Part shown: positions 35,783 through 47,847 of the stretch, piece by piece
Numbering within the stretch: the first letter of the stretch is position 1
Layout: each line of letters begins with the position of its first letter
Assembly: GCF_020283565.1 (NCBI RefSeq)
Contig: NC_060063.1
Coordinates: forward strand, 43,918,856-43,982,855
DNA from: Trifolium pratense
Taxonomy: Eukaryota > Streptophyta > Magnoliopsida > Fabales > Fabaceae
Direction of reading: 5' to 3'
DNA length: 64,000 nt
Program-made: the position numbers and the translations under genes
Notes under the pieces: model-generated
What the model was told of the DNA's origin: nothing
Database searches by the model: none
The model's input: only the letters and a program-made list of their open reading frames with translations

Positions 35783-35908
35783 AGATGTCTTTAATGGACC
35801 TATTCAGACCTTTTTTTTCTTTAAGGGACCTATTCGAACCTTTTTTTCCTTTAAGGGACCAATGTGAAACCAAAAATGTCTTTAAGGGACTATTTTACTA
35901 ATTAAGCC
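35783..35908. mobile_element. partial copy of the GGTCCCTTAAAGAC MITE family
   Basis: Matches the right half of the 4281-4587 element (CTTTAAGGGACCTATTC, ending ACTATTTTACTAATTAAGCC). The left half is missing. Confidence 0.75.
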
Positions 35909-36209
35909 TATTTTTTATTAATCATACCATTTTTGGTGATACTTAACTTAATATACATAATTGTTACTTGTTTTCTTATTTTGAGTAATTCAATTGTTAA
36001 TTTTTATCATTATCGATTTTAGTTATATTTATATATTATGCATTTATATATTTAATTTTAAATTTAATTTTTAAATAACGTATCCAGAACGTATCGTATC
36101 GGGAATTTTGCAAATTTTCCCGTATCTCCATATCGGTGTCGTATTATATCCGCATCGTGTCACGTATCAGGAGTTCATACTACTTAGTCACATTCAATAT
36201 AAAATGACA

Positions 36210-37717
36210 CTAGTATAACTTACCCGTGCTATCGCCCGGGTTAATGTTCTATGAAAAATATAGATCATTTTTTTTCACACATGAAAAATATGAATTATTA
36301 AAATTTTAATATTGTGATTTTTTTAATTATTTGTAAAATTAATTTTATATTTAATGTAATAATTTATTTAAATATGATAAATGATCCAAATTTTGGAGAT
36401 TTTAAGGAGAAATGGTAGAACGGAGAGTGATACTCCACTCCTCGTTCCCAACCCACATGTTCGTATATTTGTTCTTTTATTTTCATAAAAAAGGTCATTA
36501 AGCAAAAACTAATCTAACGGTTAATATATCTATATTAGTTCTTAATCGTCATCTCTCTCCTTTAGACATTTGTTTTCTTCTGGAGTATTTTAGTCCATGC
36601 CCCCGTGTGAAAAAATTTCACATTTGTGTAATGAACAGTAGAATTATTTGTCATTTGCTTGACAAAAAAAAAATTTTATATCATATTTTTATGCATATCT
36701 CATTTGTTAATGGTGCAAATTTTAAAAAATTTATCTATTTGTTTATCTTACGGTGATGTTTGGAAAATAAAAACAAAGTAATACATGATATTATTACTTT
36801 TAATTCTTTCTTTTTTTATATATAAAATCATTGTTACTTTCCTTACTTTCAATTGATATTTATCGTAATTTTTATATAATAAAATCTACAAATGTATGTC
36901 CCACCCCGTGTAAGTTATTTTTTGCTTAATACCTCCAAGTAGATTATTTTTTTATCAATACCCCCTATTGTAATATTATGTTTGGTATAAATCACTATGT
37001 AACTTTTTTTTATTAATAAAATTAATAAAATAAAATAGAAAAATAATCTATGAAGTCAATTACTTCATTCCTTTTATATTTCAGACAATCACACCATTTT
37101 CTCTGTTCGATAAGTATGAAGTTTAAGAATAACTTTTTTTGTGAACAATTAAATTACTATTTTTTTTTTTATATTCCTTTTAAGGTAAGTATTTTTGTTT
37201 AGTGAAGGTGAGAAGAGAAAATAGAGAAGGGGCGCTGAGACACTAAATGACCCTCACTCTTACATGTTGACCCGTATATATAGAAACTATAGTAGATTTT
37301 TGGTCCTTAATTTTTAAAATTTCCATACATTTCAGCATTGATTTAATTTAATCAATATATATTCCAAAAATGAGTTGGTCAATAATCAAAAGTTTCCATA
37401 CGTAAAATTTCAATTGTATCAAAATATTAATATATAGACATTTGTTCATAAAACCTGATTGAACAATTTCTATATTTATAATTGAGCACTAATGACTAAA
37501 GGAAAAAACATAGAAGAATGACATATCAGCAAAATGAATTGAGAGATTGTCACGTGAGATTTTGACCGGTAAAAGAAATGAGAGGACGCCACCTAAGAGA
37601 ATGATGAATGAGAGGATGCCACATTGGATTAATAAAAATTAAAGTTCATAAGAAAGTGACACGTAGATTTGTTTCCTTGAGAAAAAACTCTTAAACATAT
37701 AAATAATAGATAATAGA
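36210..37717 (-). mobile_element. non-autonomous Helitron, 1.5 kb, minus strand
   Basis: On the minus strand the element starts at 37717 with TCTATTATCTATTATTTATA after an A. It ends at 36210 with CTAG followed by T, the expected A|T target without duplication. Eight bases before CTAG is a 3' hairpin (CCCGGGCGATAGCACGGG, one mismatch in the stem). There is no Rep/helicase frame inside. Part of it (36474-36583, 37035-37090) is repeated at 24247-25095. Confidence 0.68.
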
Positions 37718-39399
37718 TTCGCAAAAATAAAGATCTCGTTTTTTTTAAAAAAAAGAAGTATAAAATAAAAATTGCAATAGAAAAATATACAATAATGATG
37801 AACTTAATACTATTGGAAAAATACATCATTTGATTAATTTGTTGATAGATTCATCAAGTAAATACATCATTGATATTCCAACTTGTATCCAAGACATCAT
37901 TGATATTGATAAAGTGCTATAAGCAAGATTTTCTAAAAAAACAAAACTACAGTTGTTAAAACAGACTCCGAGTTCTCAATTCAATCCATTTTGTGAGAAT
38001 GTGATGCATTTCGTCTTGCCTCTCAATTATTTCCCTGTCACGAAAAATAAATAGGATTAATAAATAAAAAGATGACCAAAAGAAAATAATCTAAAAGGTA
38101 AAACAAACAATATATTAAAAATATAAGAAATATCCAACAAAGAAGAAAAAATAAAGAAATTTAAAAAGGTGGCGATATACAGAAAAAATAGTGATTATCG
38201 AGAGAGATGAATATGAGATAATGAAGATTGAAAAATTGTGAGTTTTAGAGTTCAGACAAATGTTATATATATAGTAAAAAAAAAGGACAAATGAGTAATT
38301 TTGTCTTTAATATGAAATTAAATTCATTAAAAGTCAAATATATTGATTCCATTTTTAATTTTAAAAATATATTAGTAAATTAGTAATTAGTAAATTAGTA
38401 AATAAGACATATTCCATTATATTATAAATAAATTAAATAAATTAATGCACATGAATATAACACACATATTCCAATTTTTTTAAATAATAATAAAATATTA
38501 ATTATATTATGTGACTCTATATAATTATAAAATTATGAAAATATATAATAAATTTTGTTTTTACCGTAATACAATATATATGTGTGTGTGTGACTTTAGT
38601 ATTTTTATACACGACCATTTAGAAAAAAAATTGTGAGAGAATAATTTGGAGACCATAAAGATTTAATATTTTTTTAATTGAATTTGAAGACCATAAAAAT
38701 TATTATATCCAGCTGACAATTATACCTAATTATTATATGCAGTTGGCAATCTTCCTTTCATAAAAAAAAAATTTAAAAACAATTGCTTTGGTACAAAAAT
38801 AATTTTTTTTTTGACAAAATTGGTACAAAAATAGTCAATTATTTCCTTTTAAAATTATTTTTAATAGGTGCATTAAATTCGATTTATAAACAATAATTGA
38901 AAAATGATTGAATTTCCAAATTAGCCAAAGATTCTAAGTAAAATGATATCATCATGTATTAGAGAAATTGCAAAGGCCTTCATAGTTAGCCACATAGGAA
39001 TTGGAGAAATATTAGAATGCCACGTAAGACATGGATCAAGGAAATGGTGCCACATAGGAATAAGACCATGAAAGAGAAACTCCTAAATATATAAATAATA
39101 GATGAGGAGTACAATTTGATACTGTAGTTAAAAAATGTAAGACACATGATATGAATTAATGGTTTACATATTTTGTGATGTGTAGTTTTAGAATACTCGT
39201 ATAAACAAGTCGGTAAAGCTTGTGCAGTACACTTATTACAAACAACAAGTAATAACCTAAACCAACCACCAACAGTAATAGGATTCCATGAACCCTTAAA
39301 GATCGAATTGCTACAGTACAGTCACAGTCGAAATTGATGCCCTGTTTATGAGGTTGTAACCTATTAAATCTGAAATAAGTTTTATTAATCGTATTCATC

Positions 39400-39887
39400 A
39401 TGTCAACAAATTCATCAACCTCGACTGCAACTGGTCGATCTGGCTCGCAATCCCGTCGAACTGAATGCTTCTGTGGTCTGCCTTCACCTATGATGACAGC
39501 TTGGACGGAAGCAAATCCTGGCCGCCGCTTTAATGGGTGCGGCATGTATAAGGTATTATTTCGTAAATTTAGTTTAAATATTATAGTTCTTTTTGAACAA
39601 AACGATATGGTATTTTAATTAATTTTATTAAATTTTAGCTGCGTGGAAGAAAAGAGTGCAGTTATTTTGTTTGGTTTGATGAAGAAATGAACCCAAGGGC
39701 CAAAGAGGTCATATTATCCTTGCTGGAGAAAATTAGAGATGAAAAGAAAAAGGTTACTGAATCACAGAAAAGCGCAGATCAGCTGAAAATGAAGATGAAA
39801 TCGATGAAGGGAATGTGTATTGTTCCTGTGTGTGTGATGTGCATTGCGTTGTTTGTGTTAATTGAATGTTTTGTTATTTGTAAGTAA
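39400..39887 (+). CDS. small GRF-type zinc-finger protein with C-terminal membrane segment
   Basis: Exons 39400-39552 and 39639-39887 join in phase 0 to 133 aa. The N-terminus is Ser/Thr-rich (about 20 residues). A GRF zinc finger follows: CFCGLPSPMM, then NPGRRFNGCGMYK across the intron to RKECSYFVWFDEE (about residues 22-70; ligands Cys-x-Cys, Cys, Cys, with the name-giving G-R-x-F). Next is a charged coiled-coil stretch (VILSLLEKIRDEKKKVTES) and a hydrophobic tail of about 20 residues (VPVCVMCIALFVLIECFVI) that looks like a membrane anchor. GRF fingers bind single-stranded DNA or RNA in larger repair enzymes. Small plant proteins of this design are common and often lie near transposons; their role is unknown to me. 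Confidence 0.82.
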
Positions 39888-40768
39888 TCCTAAAGTAAGT
39901 AGATAACTGTTTAGTTGATGTGTATTGGTCAGAAAAAATTGTAGTTGATGAGTAGGTGTTGTGTTTTTGTGCTGTGGAGACTATCAATTAAACATGTTGT
40001 GTTTGTAATGTTTTACTTAATGTGTGACTCCATCTTTCGATTCTTCGTACGAAACTATGAAGTAATAATTTTATTTTCAAAGTGGATGTCGATGTATTTT
40101 TAGATCCTTGTTGAATTGGTCGAAGAACTTTTGTAATCAATTGGGGACAATATTATTATTTATTTAAATACTGTAAAACACAATTGTTTTGTAACTGTAC
40201 AACCAAATGTACCTGTGTTTGAAGCCAAAAGTAATTATGAGCATAACAATTATCGTTAATTAGTCGACACATTACCACATTCGGCCAAAAACATTTAAAA
40301 CAAGTTCAAGCTGAAGCTAGTATTGGTTAAACGTGGGTGATTCAAAACACCAGTTTTTTTATCTTTTAATTTCCGCTCTTCGTTTTCCTTTTTTGGGTTT
40401 TGGGTATGCCACCCCTCCTTTTGTTTTTACTTATTTATATGTGGAAAGGGGTTAAAAGAAATAATAGGGGGGGGGGGGGTGCGATGATAACATTTAACAA
40501 GATTATGGCCCATTGAACAAACAAAAACCAGTCTCGGGCCAGGGTAATTTACAACAGAACGAGCCAAAACAAAACTGACCCAAATCGTTATATTTGTCTG
40601 AATTGGGTATTTTATGTTAGTATTGGGCCGAAAAATCCAACTCAAAATTTTTAACCCGGTCTGTAATAGATAACCCACAAGCGTAAAATTAGGGCAACAA
40701 CGTCACTTTCACCACCAGATTTGCGGCGCTGCTTGAGAGAGAGATACAGAGGAGGCAGGCAACATTCA
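39888..40768. other. spacer upstream of B3 gene 6
   Basis: AT-rich with a G-run at about 40470-40482 and AC-rich words. It holds the likely promoter of the B3 gene starting at 40769. The minus frame at 40427-40678 shows no coding character. Confidence 0.4.
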
Positions 40769-42470
40769 ATGGATTCAAGGTCGAAGTTGTAAGTTCATTA
40801 TATAGTAGCGCCAAATTTAGTAGTGTCAGCGTCTTTTTATACTATATTATTCCATGACTATTTGAAGTTTAATATGTTTCAAAAGGGTTTCAAAAGGGTA
40901 TGCTTGTTTGTTTCACCAACCCAGAGAATAAACTATGTTTCTGTTTTATTCTTAACATAGCTATTTGGGACCACAAAGTGCGATAATTTCATGTTTTTTC
41001 GTGTCGTGTCGGCCATGTTGAGCAAGTGCAATGTAATAAGTGATTGTGTACTGTGTTGTTTAAGTTATGGTACACAGTACACACAACGATAACCATTAAA
41101 AAGACCAGGTCACAATATAGGCGCCCACAATATATAATTAGTTTATCTATTATAAATTATTTTATACTACATCTACATGTTAATATATCTTTATAAAACT
41201 TCATAGAAATTGTAGAAAAAATTGTTAATGTGCATTTTACAAATATTTTCCAAAATAATATTGTTAATGTATAAAGTAGCAGAGCCTTTTAGAATTATAA
41301 ACTACTCATAACTAACCGACTAGAGAATGTAATTTATAGACGATTAATTGGGTTTAGTAAAGACATACACTTCTAATGAATATAAAGATACATAACATTA
41401 TTTATATGGAATGTGTAGGGAAGCTTCTCGGTTGTTTACGACAACAATTCACCCGGACAAGGTATGTTCCATATAGCTAACATCTCAGATCTTACTTTGA
41501 ATATAATGCAATGATTATATAAGCTGTATCTTGTAATGTTTACTTTCATTGGTATAGTGCATTTGTTACATGTCGGGTTAATGTGTTCCAATCAATTTAT
41601 TTGAATTTTATATCTCATTATGTTTGTAGGAAAGGATAAGGATATGTCCATACTTTTTAGCGCATTGGTCAAGTGCCATCAATTTCAACAGACATGGCTT
41701 CATAACAAACGAAAAGCAATTGAAGACATTGATTCAATTTAAAAAACGTAACGGGAAAGGTAATTATTATATGACTTGTGGAAAAACGTTGGCAGTGATG
41801 AATGGTTATAAGGAACCAATTCAGGTCAACATGTATTATACAGGTGAAAAGAATGACTTTTTAATGTATGAACTTAAGTATTGCAACCAACCTGATCCTA
41901 CCCCAGTTATCATTTTATCTGATGAGGAAGAGGAAGACAGTGACTCGACCAGTGACTCGACCAAAGAGGCAGATGCAAAATTGCAAGAATTCATTAATTT
42001 TTATGGAGCCCAGTCCACGAGTACAACTGTCTCGAACCCTACTGAACAACACCACCACCAGGAATATCAGTATGAATGGACAAAAATTGTGTCGGAGTCT
42101 TTTGTTGCATGCACGACTGTGCTGGTAAGTCAATAATAATATGCATAAGCTGCATTTAGTATCACCGCATCAGTAGTTTGTCAATCCATTGCGTTAATGT
42201 CAAGTGTTATGTCTATTTTTGTAGCACTTTCCAACCTCTGTGGCGATAACAGCACCATTTATTGATGGTCAGAAGATAGATGTTATTGATGAACATACCA
42301 AGAGTAGAGCAACTTGCTTTGTGAAAAAGGCTGTCTCTCCCATTCCAAAATACCATGTCATTGGGACACAGTGGTATGCATTCCTGAGAAGATTGGGAAT
42401 TCAAAAGGGGGACAAGCTAAAAATGCGAATGGACAATCCCCCGACTGTACTTAATATTACCAAGCATTGA
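40769..42470 (+). CDS. tandem B3-domain protein with SIM-like linker (B3 gene 6 of 6)
   Basis: Four exons, 40769-40788, 41419-41461, 41630-42124 and 42225-42470, join in frame to 267 aa. As in B3 gene 3, exon 1 is 20 nt (MDSRSK). Exon 2 ends with the first B3 strand (RLFTTTIHPDK). Exon 3 completes B3 domain 1 (ICPYFLAHW, GNYYMTCGKTLAVMNGY) and a long acidic linker beginning PVIILSDEEEEDSDS; VIILSD is at residues 114-119, the same position as VIDLTSD in gene 3, and fits a SUMO-interaction motif with a phospho/acidic tail. A His/Gln-rich patch follows. Exon 4 is B3 domain 2 (HFPTSVAITAPF, IGTQWYAFLRRLGIQKGDKL). Intron 1 is 630 bp. Probably a nuclear DNA-binding protein. Confidence 0.85.
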
Positions 42471-44084
42471 GGCAAAGTTGATCTTTGAGAAATTTCAAGT
42501 GATGTTTTTTGGTTAATATCTGCTATGAACTAGGTCTGTGTTATTTGGGTTTAATTATGGTGTTTGGACATAGTCTGTACTATTGTGATGCACTTGTTTG
42601 ATGTTGCATGTATAATATATATACTTGGTATGTAATGTTGAAGTATGCATGTGAATCTTTTACGATGTTACGAGGTCCCGACATCGAAATCGGGCCTTTT
42701 TTGGCCCTAGCCCAATGGACTAAATGAGTATTGGGCTGGACTGGGCTAGCACGTAAATACAGTATGGCCCATAGTGCGGTGATGCGCCATAACATATGAT
42801 AACTCTATATTGGTCCGGTTAAAATAGTGATTGATTTTACACCGATTTAAGTAAAATGAAATACAAATAACTTGAGACTTTTATTGAATAGCTTTTAATA
42901 AAGTGTATTTTTCATTTTTTTCCTTTGTAATATTAGTTAAAAAATTGCACAAAGATGATATGCTTAGAGATTATAGATATGAACAAAATAAAACAATTTA
43001 TATAAATAACATGTGTTAGAATAAGTTTACACGAAATGATTAACGCAATTATTCAACTTGTATTTTAATGGTATTATAACAAATTTTTGAATAATGCATT
43101 GTTAATTAAATAATGTTTTACATTAATATAGTTGCAAGCTAAATTCTCGAATAAAAGTCATTGGACTAGTGCAAATACAAGTGTTTTTAAAATAGTTAAT
43201 ATAATAACTTTAAAAAAAAAATAGTTAGGGTGTGTTTGGTAACACAAATAACCTAGCTTATAGCTTATTATATGAGCTTATAAGCTTGTTTCAAAAAATT
43301 AGAGGTGTTTGGTAACAAGCTTTTGGTACTAGCTTATAGCTTTTTGTTCAGATGCTATTTCAAGTAGCATTTGAGCTTATAGCTTTTTACACTTTATTCC
43401 ATTTTTACCCTATAATTTAATAACTACCCACTCTAAAAAATAAACTACCCACTATCAATTATGTAATTTTATATTTAATAACCACTTAAAAGCTAATTTT
43501 ACCAAACACTTTAATTTCAATAAGCTATAAAAAAAAGGAAAATGTAGCTTATAGCTTATAATTTTACCAAACACTTTAATTTTACCAAACAGACCCTTAA
43601 TATAATAACTTTAAAACTTTAAACTTTAAAATTAAAATAACATATTAAGGTAAGGAAAAGGTAAAAAAACGAAAGGGAAAGTTGGTAGTTTGCAATCGTC
43701 AGGTGCATTTGTGGCAGATCGAAGGGCAATTCAGAGGTTGCATCCGCCCATCTTCATTTAGGGTTTATCTGCATGCTTGTCTTTCTTAATTTCCTAATCT
43801 TTTTCGATTTCTTCGTAAATTTGGATCTTTCATTGGGATCAATCGCTGTCATTATAATAATCTTGTTGTGACGCACCCCACGGCTGAGTTCGATTGACTG
43901 TTGCATTGCTTCCATACTGCATTAAGTTGAACAACGAAGGTAAGTAATGTAACTCACTTTTATTTTGGTGTGGTGGGATCTGTCTCATATCGTGTTTGAT
44001 ACTTTGCAATTATGCGTTTTCTTTTAGGGTAAAGGCAGTAATAGCATTTGTTTATGATTCTGTTCTGTAGGCACACATATTGCT
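42471..44084. other. spacer and likely 5' UTR of the right-end MULE gene
   Basis: Includes a Tourist-like MITE. The part after 43680 is less AT-rich and has splice-like signals (AACGAAGGTAAGTAATG near 43934-43950; TTCTGTAG at 44063-44070), so a 5' UTR intron for the 44085 gene is likely. Confidence 0.5.
43228..43596. mobile_element. Tourist-like (PIF/Harbinger) MITE
   Basis: 369 bp, ends GGGTGTGTTTGGTAACAC and the inverted TTACCAAACAGACCC, flanked by TTA on both sides (43225-43227 and 43597-43599). The interior has many AGCTTATAGCTT words. Confidence 0.83.
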
Positions 44085-47000
44085 ATGACTTTTACTGTTG
44101 TTTTAAACCACGGGGGATTGTTTGTTAGAGAGTGGGATATACTGTACAAGGATGGGAAAACAAAGGAGGTACAAATAACTGATACACATAAATGGAGTTA
44201 CTTGGACGCTGTCAGCCATGTGGAAGATATTATTAAAAAAGAGGCATACATTGGAAGGTATAGGTTGTGGTGGAAGCGCGGAGAAAAAGGTAGTTATAAA
44301 ATGTTAAGGGTCGACAAGGATGCCAATGAGGTTCGCAATTATGCTATCAAGAACCAAGGTATAGTTAATATGTATGTTGAGCATGGTGTGGAACTAGATG
44401 ATCTTAGTAGCTTTGTTACTATACCGAAATATGTAAATGCTGAGGAATTGGATGCTTCTGATGATGGTGTAGATGTTGATGTGGTGGCTAACAATCAAAA
44501 TGATAAGGGGAAGGGTGTGATGGTGGAATCTGAGGATTATAGTAGTGTTGATGACTATAACAGCGAACATGAGGACAAAGGTATACCATTTGATGACAGT
44601 GAAGATGAGAGAACACTGGGTGGTTTTGGAGAGTTTAGTTTACCGTCTGATGCAACTATTAATGGGTCAAACAGAGCTGATATCGAGGGAAAGTCATATA
44701 CGGATAATATGGAAGCAGCGAAAAAGACAAAAAAAGATTACTCGAGACCCACTTTTGATTGTGGATATGTCAGTGATGAATTAAATAGCAGTGACCCAGA
44801 GGAATGTGGTAAGGAAAAAGGTAACAGCAATCCAAAGTTTAGGAAGGAGGAGCTGAACAAGGATTTTCAGTTCAAGCGTGGAATGGAGTTTAACTCGCTT
44901 GCTGAGTTCAGGGAAGCAGTAAGAGATTGGTCAATATATAATAAGCGGGAAATTTTCGTTGCAAAATCCGATAGTACAAGAAGTAGGATTGTATGTAGAG
45001 AACGGTGTGGGTTCACAGCAATGTGCAGTAGAGTAGACGACAAACACACTTACGTTATTAAGACTTGGAAAGGAGAGCACACATGTAAAGAGGTAATAAA
45101 CAATAGATCAGCATACTCTGGGTGGGTAGCTAAAAAGGTGGCGGATAAATTAATGTCTAATGAAATTGTTGAAGTTTCAGACATAATGAGTGACATGTGG
45201 AGGAACCTAGATGTTGGAGTATCATATAAAAGGGCATTGAGAGCAAAAGCAAGAGCAAGTGAGATTGTTGAAGAAAATGGTGCAAAACAGTACACACTGT
45301 TATGGAGGTATGCAGCTGAACTTAAGAAGCATTCTAAAGGTAACACAGCAGAAATAAGTGTTCAGAGGATAGCCCCTACCATCAAACCTAGATTTGGAAG
45401 CTTTTATTTTAGCTTTGACGGATGCAAGAAAGGGTTTATGGCTAGCTGCAGACCTTTTATTGGTCTGGAAGGATGTAATTTGAAAACAAAGTTTGGCGGA
45501 CACCTTCTGATTGCAGCTGGAAGAGATGCTAATGATCAATATTATCCATTAGCATTTGCGGTTGTTGAAAATGAAACACAAGAATCCTGGAGATGGTTTG
45601 TAACCTTACTACTAGAAGATATTGGAGCTGACAGGAGATTGGTATTTATTTCTGATCAACAGCAAGTAAGATTAGATGTGGGTTGTCTATTATTGGATAT
45701 GATTTTTGTTATGCATCTCATTTATTATGTTTGTTTATCATTGCAGGGTTTAATACCTGCTTTTGAAGACATGTCCGACAGAGTGGAGCATAGGCTGTGT
45801 TTGAGGTCCTTGTACGATAATTTCAAAAAGAGGTTTAAAGGAGGTGAAGTAATCAGGGATTTGATAATGGGAGCAGCCAAGGCAACCTACCAACAAGAAT
45901 GGGAGAAGAAAATGAATGAACTCAAGTCTTTGGACAAAAAAGCATGGGAGTGGCTAAGTGCACATGATCCAAAATTATGGTGTAAGCATGCTTTCAGTTT
46001 CTATGCTAAATGTGATGTTGTTATGAATAGAATATGTGAAGCTTTTGATGCAACAATGTTGGTAGCTACGGACAAACCAATAGTAACAATGTGTGAATGG
46101 ATAAGAAAATACATCATGAATAGGATTGCAAGCATTAAATATGAACTCCGGCTTGGTAGTTGGAACAATAGGATCATGCCAATGCCAATGAAGAGGCTGA
46201 ACAGAGAAATCGCATTAAGTGCGGGATGGTTGCCAATATGGTCTGATGATGATAAATGTGAGGTTGAAAAAATTGGGGGAGGTAATTCATTTGTTGTGGA
46301 CCTTGCCAACAGGACCTGTTCCTGCAATTTTTGGGAGCTGGTTGGAATTCCATGCAGACATGTTGTGGCTGCAATGACGAGAAGATCGCAGACACCTCAA
46401 GATTATGTAGATTATTATTATTCCAGAGATGCTTATGAGAAATGCTATAGTTTTAGTGTGACTCCAATCAATGGTGAAGAAATGTGGCCACGTGTAAAAC
46501 ATGAGGAAATGTTACCACCAAGTTGCAACATAGGTCCAGAGAGACCAAAGAAGCGAAAAAAGGTTAGCCGAAGAGTGCCCGACGAAGTCAGAGTCTATGT
46601 TGATAGGCCTTCAACATATAAATGCAAAGCTTGTGGAATACGAGGTCACAATGCCAAAGGTTGCAGAAATACTACAAAAGACCCGCTAGCTCCACCAGGG
46701 AAGGTAATAAAAATGTTTGTGTTGTTATTGTTTTTAAACTTTTTTTTTTTGTTAACTTAAACCTTTTTTATTATAGAGGAAAGCATCTGAAGAGGGAGGT
46801 GCACATGCTTCATTACAAAACACTTCTACTGCAGCAGATCAAAGCACTTCATCTGCACAAGTTGAAACAACTGCAGCTGCACCAATCCAAACCACTACCT
46901 CTACACCAGTGAATGTCGGAGTACATCGTGTGAACAAAAAAGCAAGGATTACACAACCAATAACAATCCCACATTCTGCTACATCAGAATCTACTCAAAA

Positions 47001-47847
47001 TCACAATCCGACAACCGCTTCTGCAACGGCTTCAAAATCTCGCAGAAAACAGATAAATATTGATTGCAGGCAGCTGAGGAGGAGCGGCAGGATTTGCCGA
47101 GGCAATCCAGTTCAAGTTGATCGGGTTGAACCGGAACCAGATGTTGAAATTCAACAAGTAAATGCCGACACGTCGAATTTGAAAGGTCCTTCTGCAACGG
47201 CTTCGAAATGTCGCATAAAACAGAAAAATGTTGATTGCAGCCAGCTGAGGAGGAGCGAAAGGCTTTGCCGAGACAATCCGTTTCCGGTGGATCGGCTTGA
47301 ACCCGAACCACATGTTGAGATTCAAATTGATCACGCTGACACGTCGAATTTGAAAGGTCCTTCTGCAACGGCTTCGAAATGTCGCATAAAAAAGAAAAAT
47401 GTTGATTGCAGCCAACTGAGGAGGAGCGGCAGGCTTTGCCGAGACAATCCAGTTGCGGTGGATCATGTTGAACCTCAACCACATGTTGAAATTCAGATTG
47501 ATGACGTCGAAACATCAAACTTGAAATCTCCATCTAAGGTAAAAGCCACGGCATCTTCAAAAGGTTCGAAATCTAAAAAACCGGTCAAAAAACTTGATTT
47601 CACAAAGCTGAGAAGGAGCGGCAGGACATTCTATTCCGGTCCGAAGCTAAAACTTGGTGCACCGGGAACATTGAAAGACAATCCAATTACCATCGATGAC
47701 ATTGAAGAAGGAGATGGTGAAATTAATACGGATGATGTCGACGAACGAGGTGCCGATTTAACTCGAGAGATTCATGATTCGACTCAACAACAGTTTTATG
47801 ATCCAAGAGTTGGAATATGTTTAGCAGCAATGAGAAAATGGCCATGA
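44085..47847 (+). CDS. MuDR-type MULE transposase-like protein with C-terminal repeats
   Basis: Exons 44085-45665, 45747-46703 and 46777-47847 give 1202 aa. The 81-nt first intron has no stop and would be read through if unspliced. Domains: an N-terminal MuDR module (1-105, TVVLNHGGLFV), an acidic region, a MuDR DNA-binding domain (about 260-335, CRERCGFTAMC), and a MULE core with FISDQQQGL (Asp524) and ICEAF (Glu625). A SWIM finger (Cys718, Cys720, Cys730, His732) and a CCHC knuckle (820-833) follow. Where the family has G-x-D-G-C it has LEGCNLK, Glu462 replacing the first catalytic Asp. The usual C-x-R-H is CLRS. Activity is therefore uncertain. Exon 3 adds three to four 57-residue repeats (QLRRSGRLCRDNP) not typical of the family. 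It points toward the right TIR, about 1 kb away. Confidence 0.9.
47021..47640 (+). repeat. 171-bp tandem repeat coding the C-terminus of the MuDR-type protein
   Basis: CTGCAACGGCTTC starts at 47021, 47192 and 47363, exactly 171 bp apart; a more diverged fourth unit starts near 47545. The frame is kept (57 codons), so each unit repeats QLRRSGR and an acidic tail. Confidence 0.92.

Larger units (their letters stand above)
34735..39399. other. spacer with Helitron and partial MITE, no gene seen
   Basis: Contains a half-copy of the 4281-4587 MITE family (35783-35908), a Helitron, repeated phrases GAGAGGATGCCACAT / GGTGCCACATAGGAATAAG (37560-37625 and 38990-39065), and a second Helitron-like 5' start read on the minus strand at 39105 (TCATCTATTATTTATATAT) whose partner end was not found. 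Confidence 0.4.

Noticed and set aside
46991..47533. 180- and 150-codon minus frames
   Set aside because: Antisense to the 171-bp repeats that encode the MuDR-type protein's C-terminus; length is a by-product of repetition.
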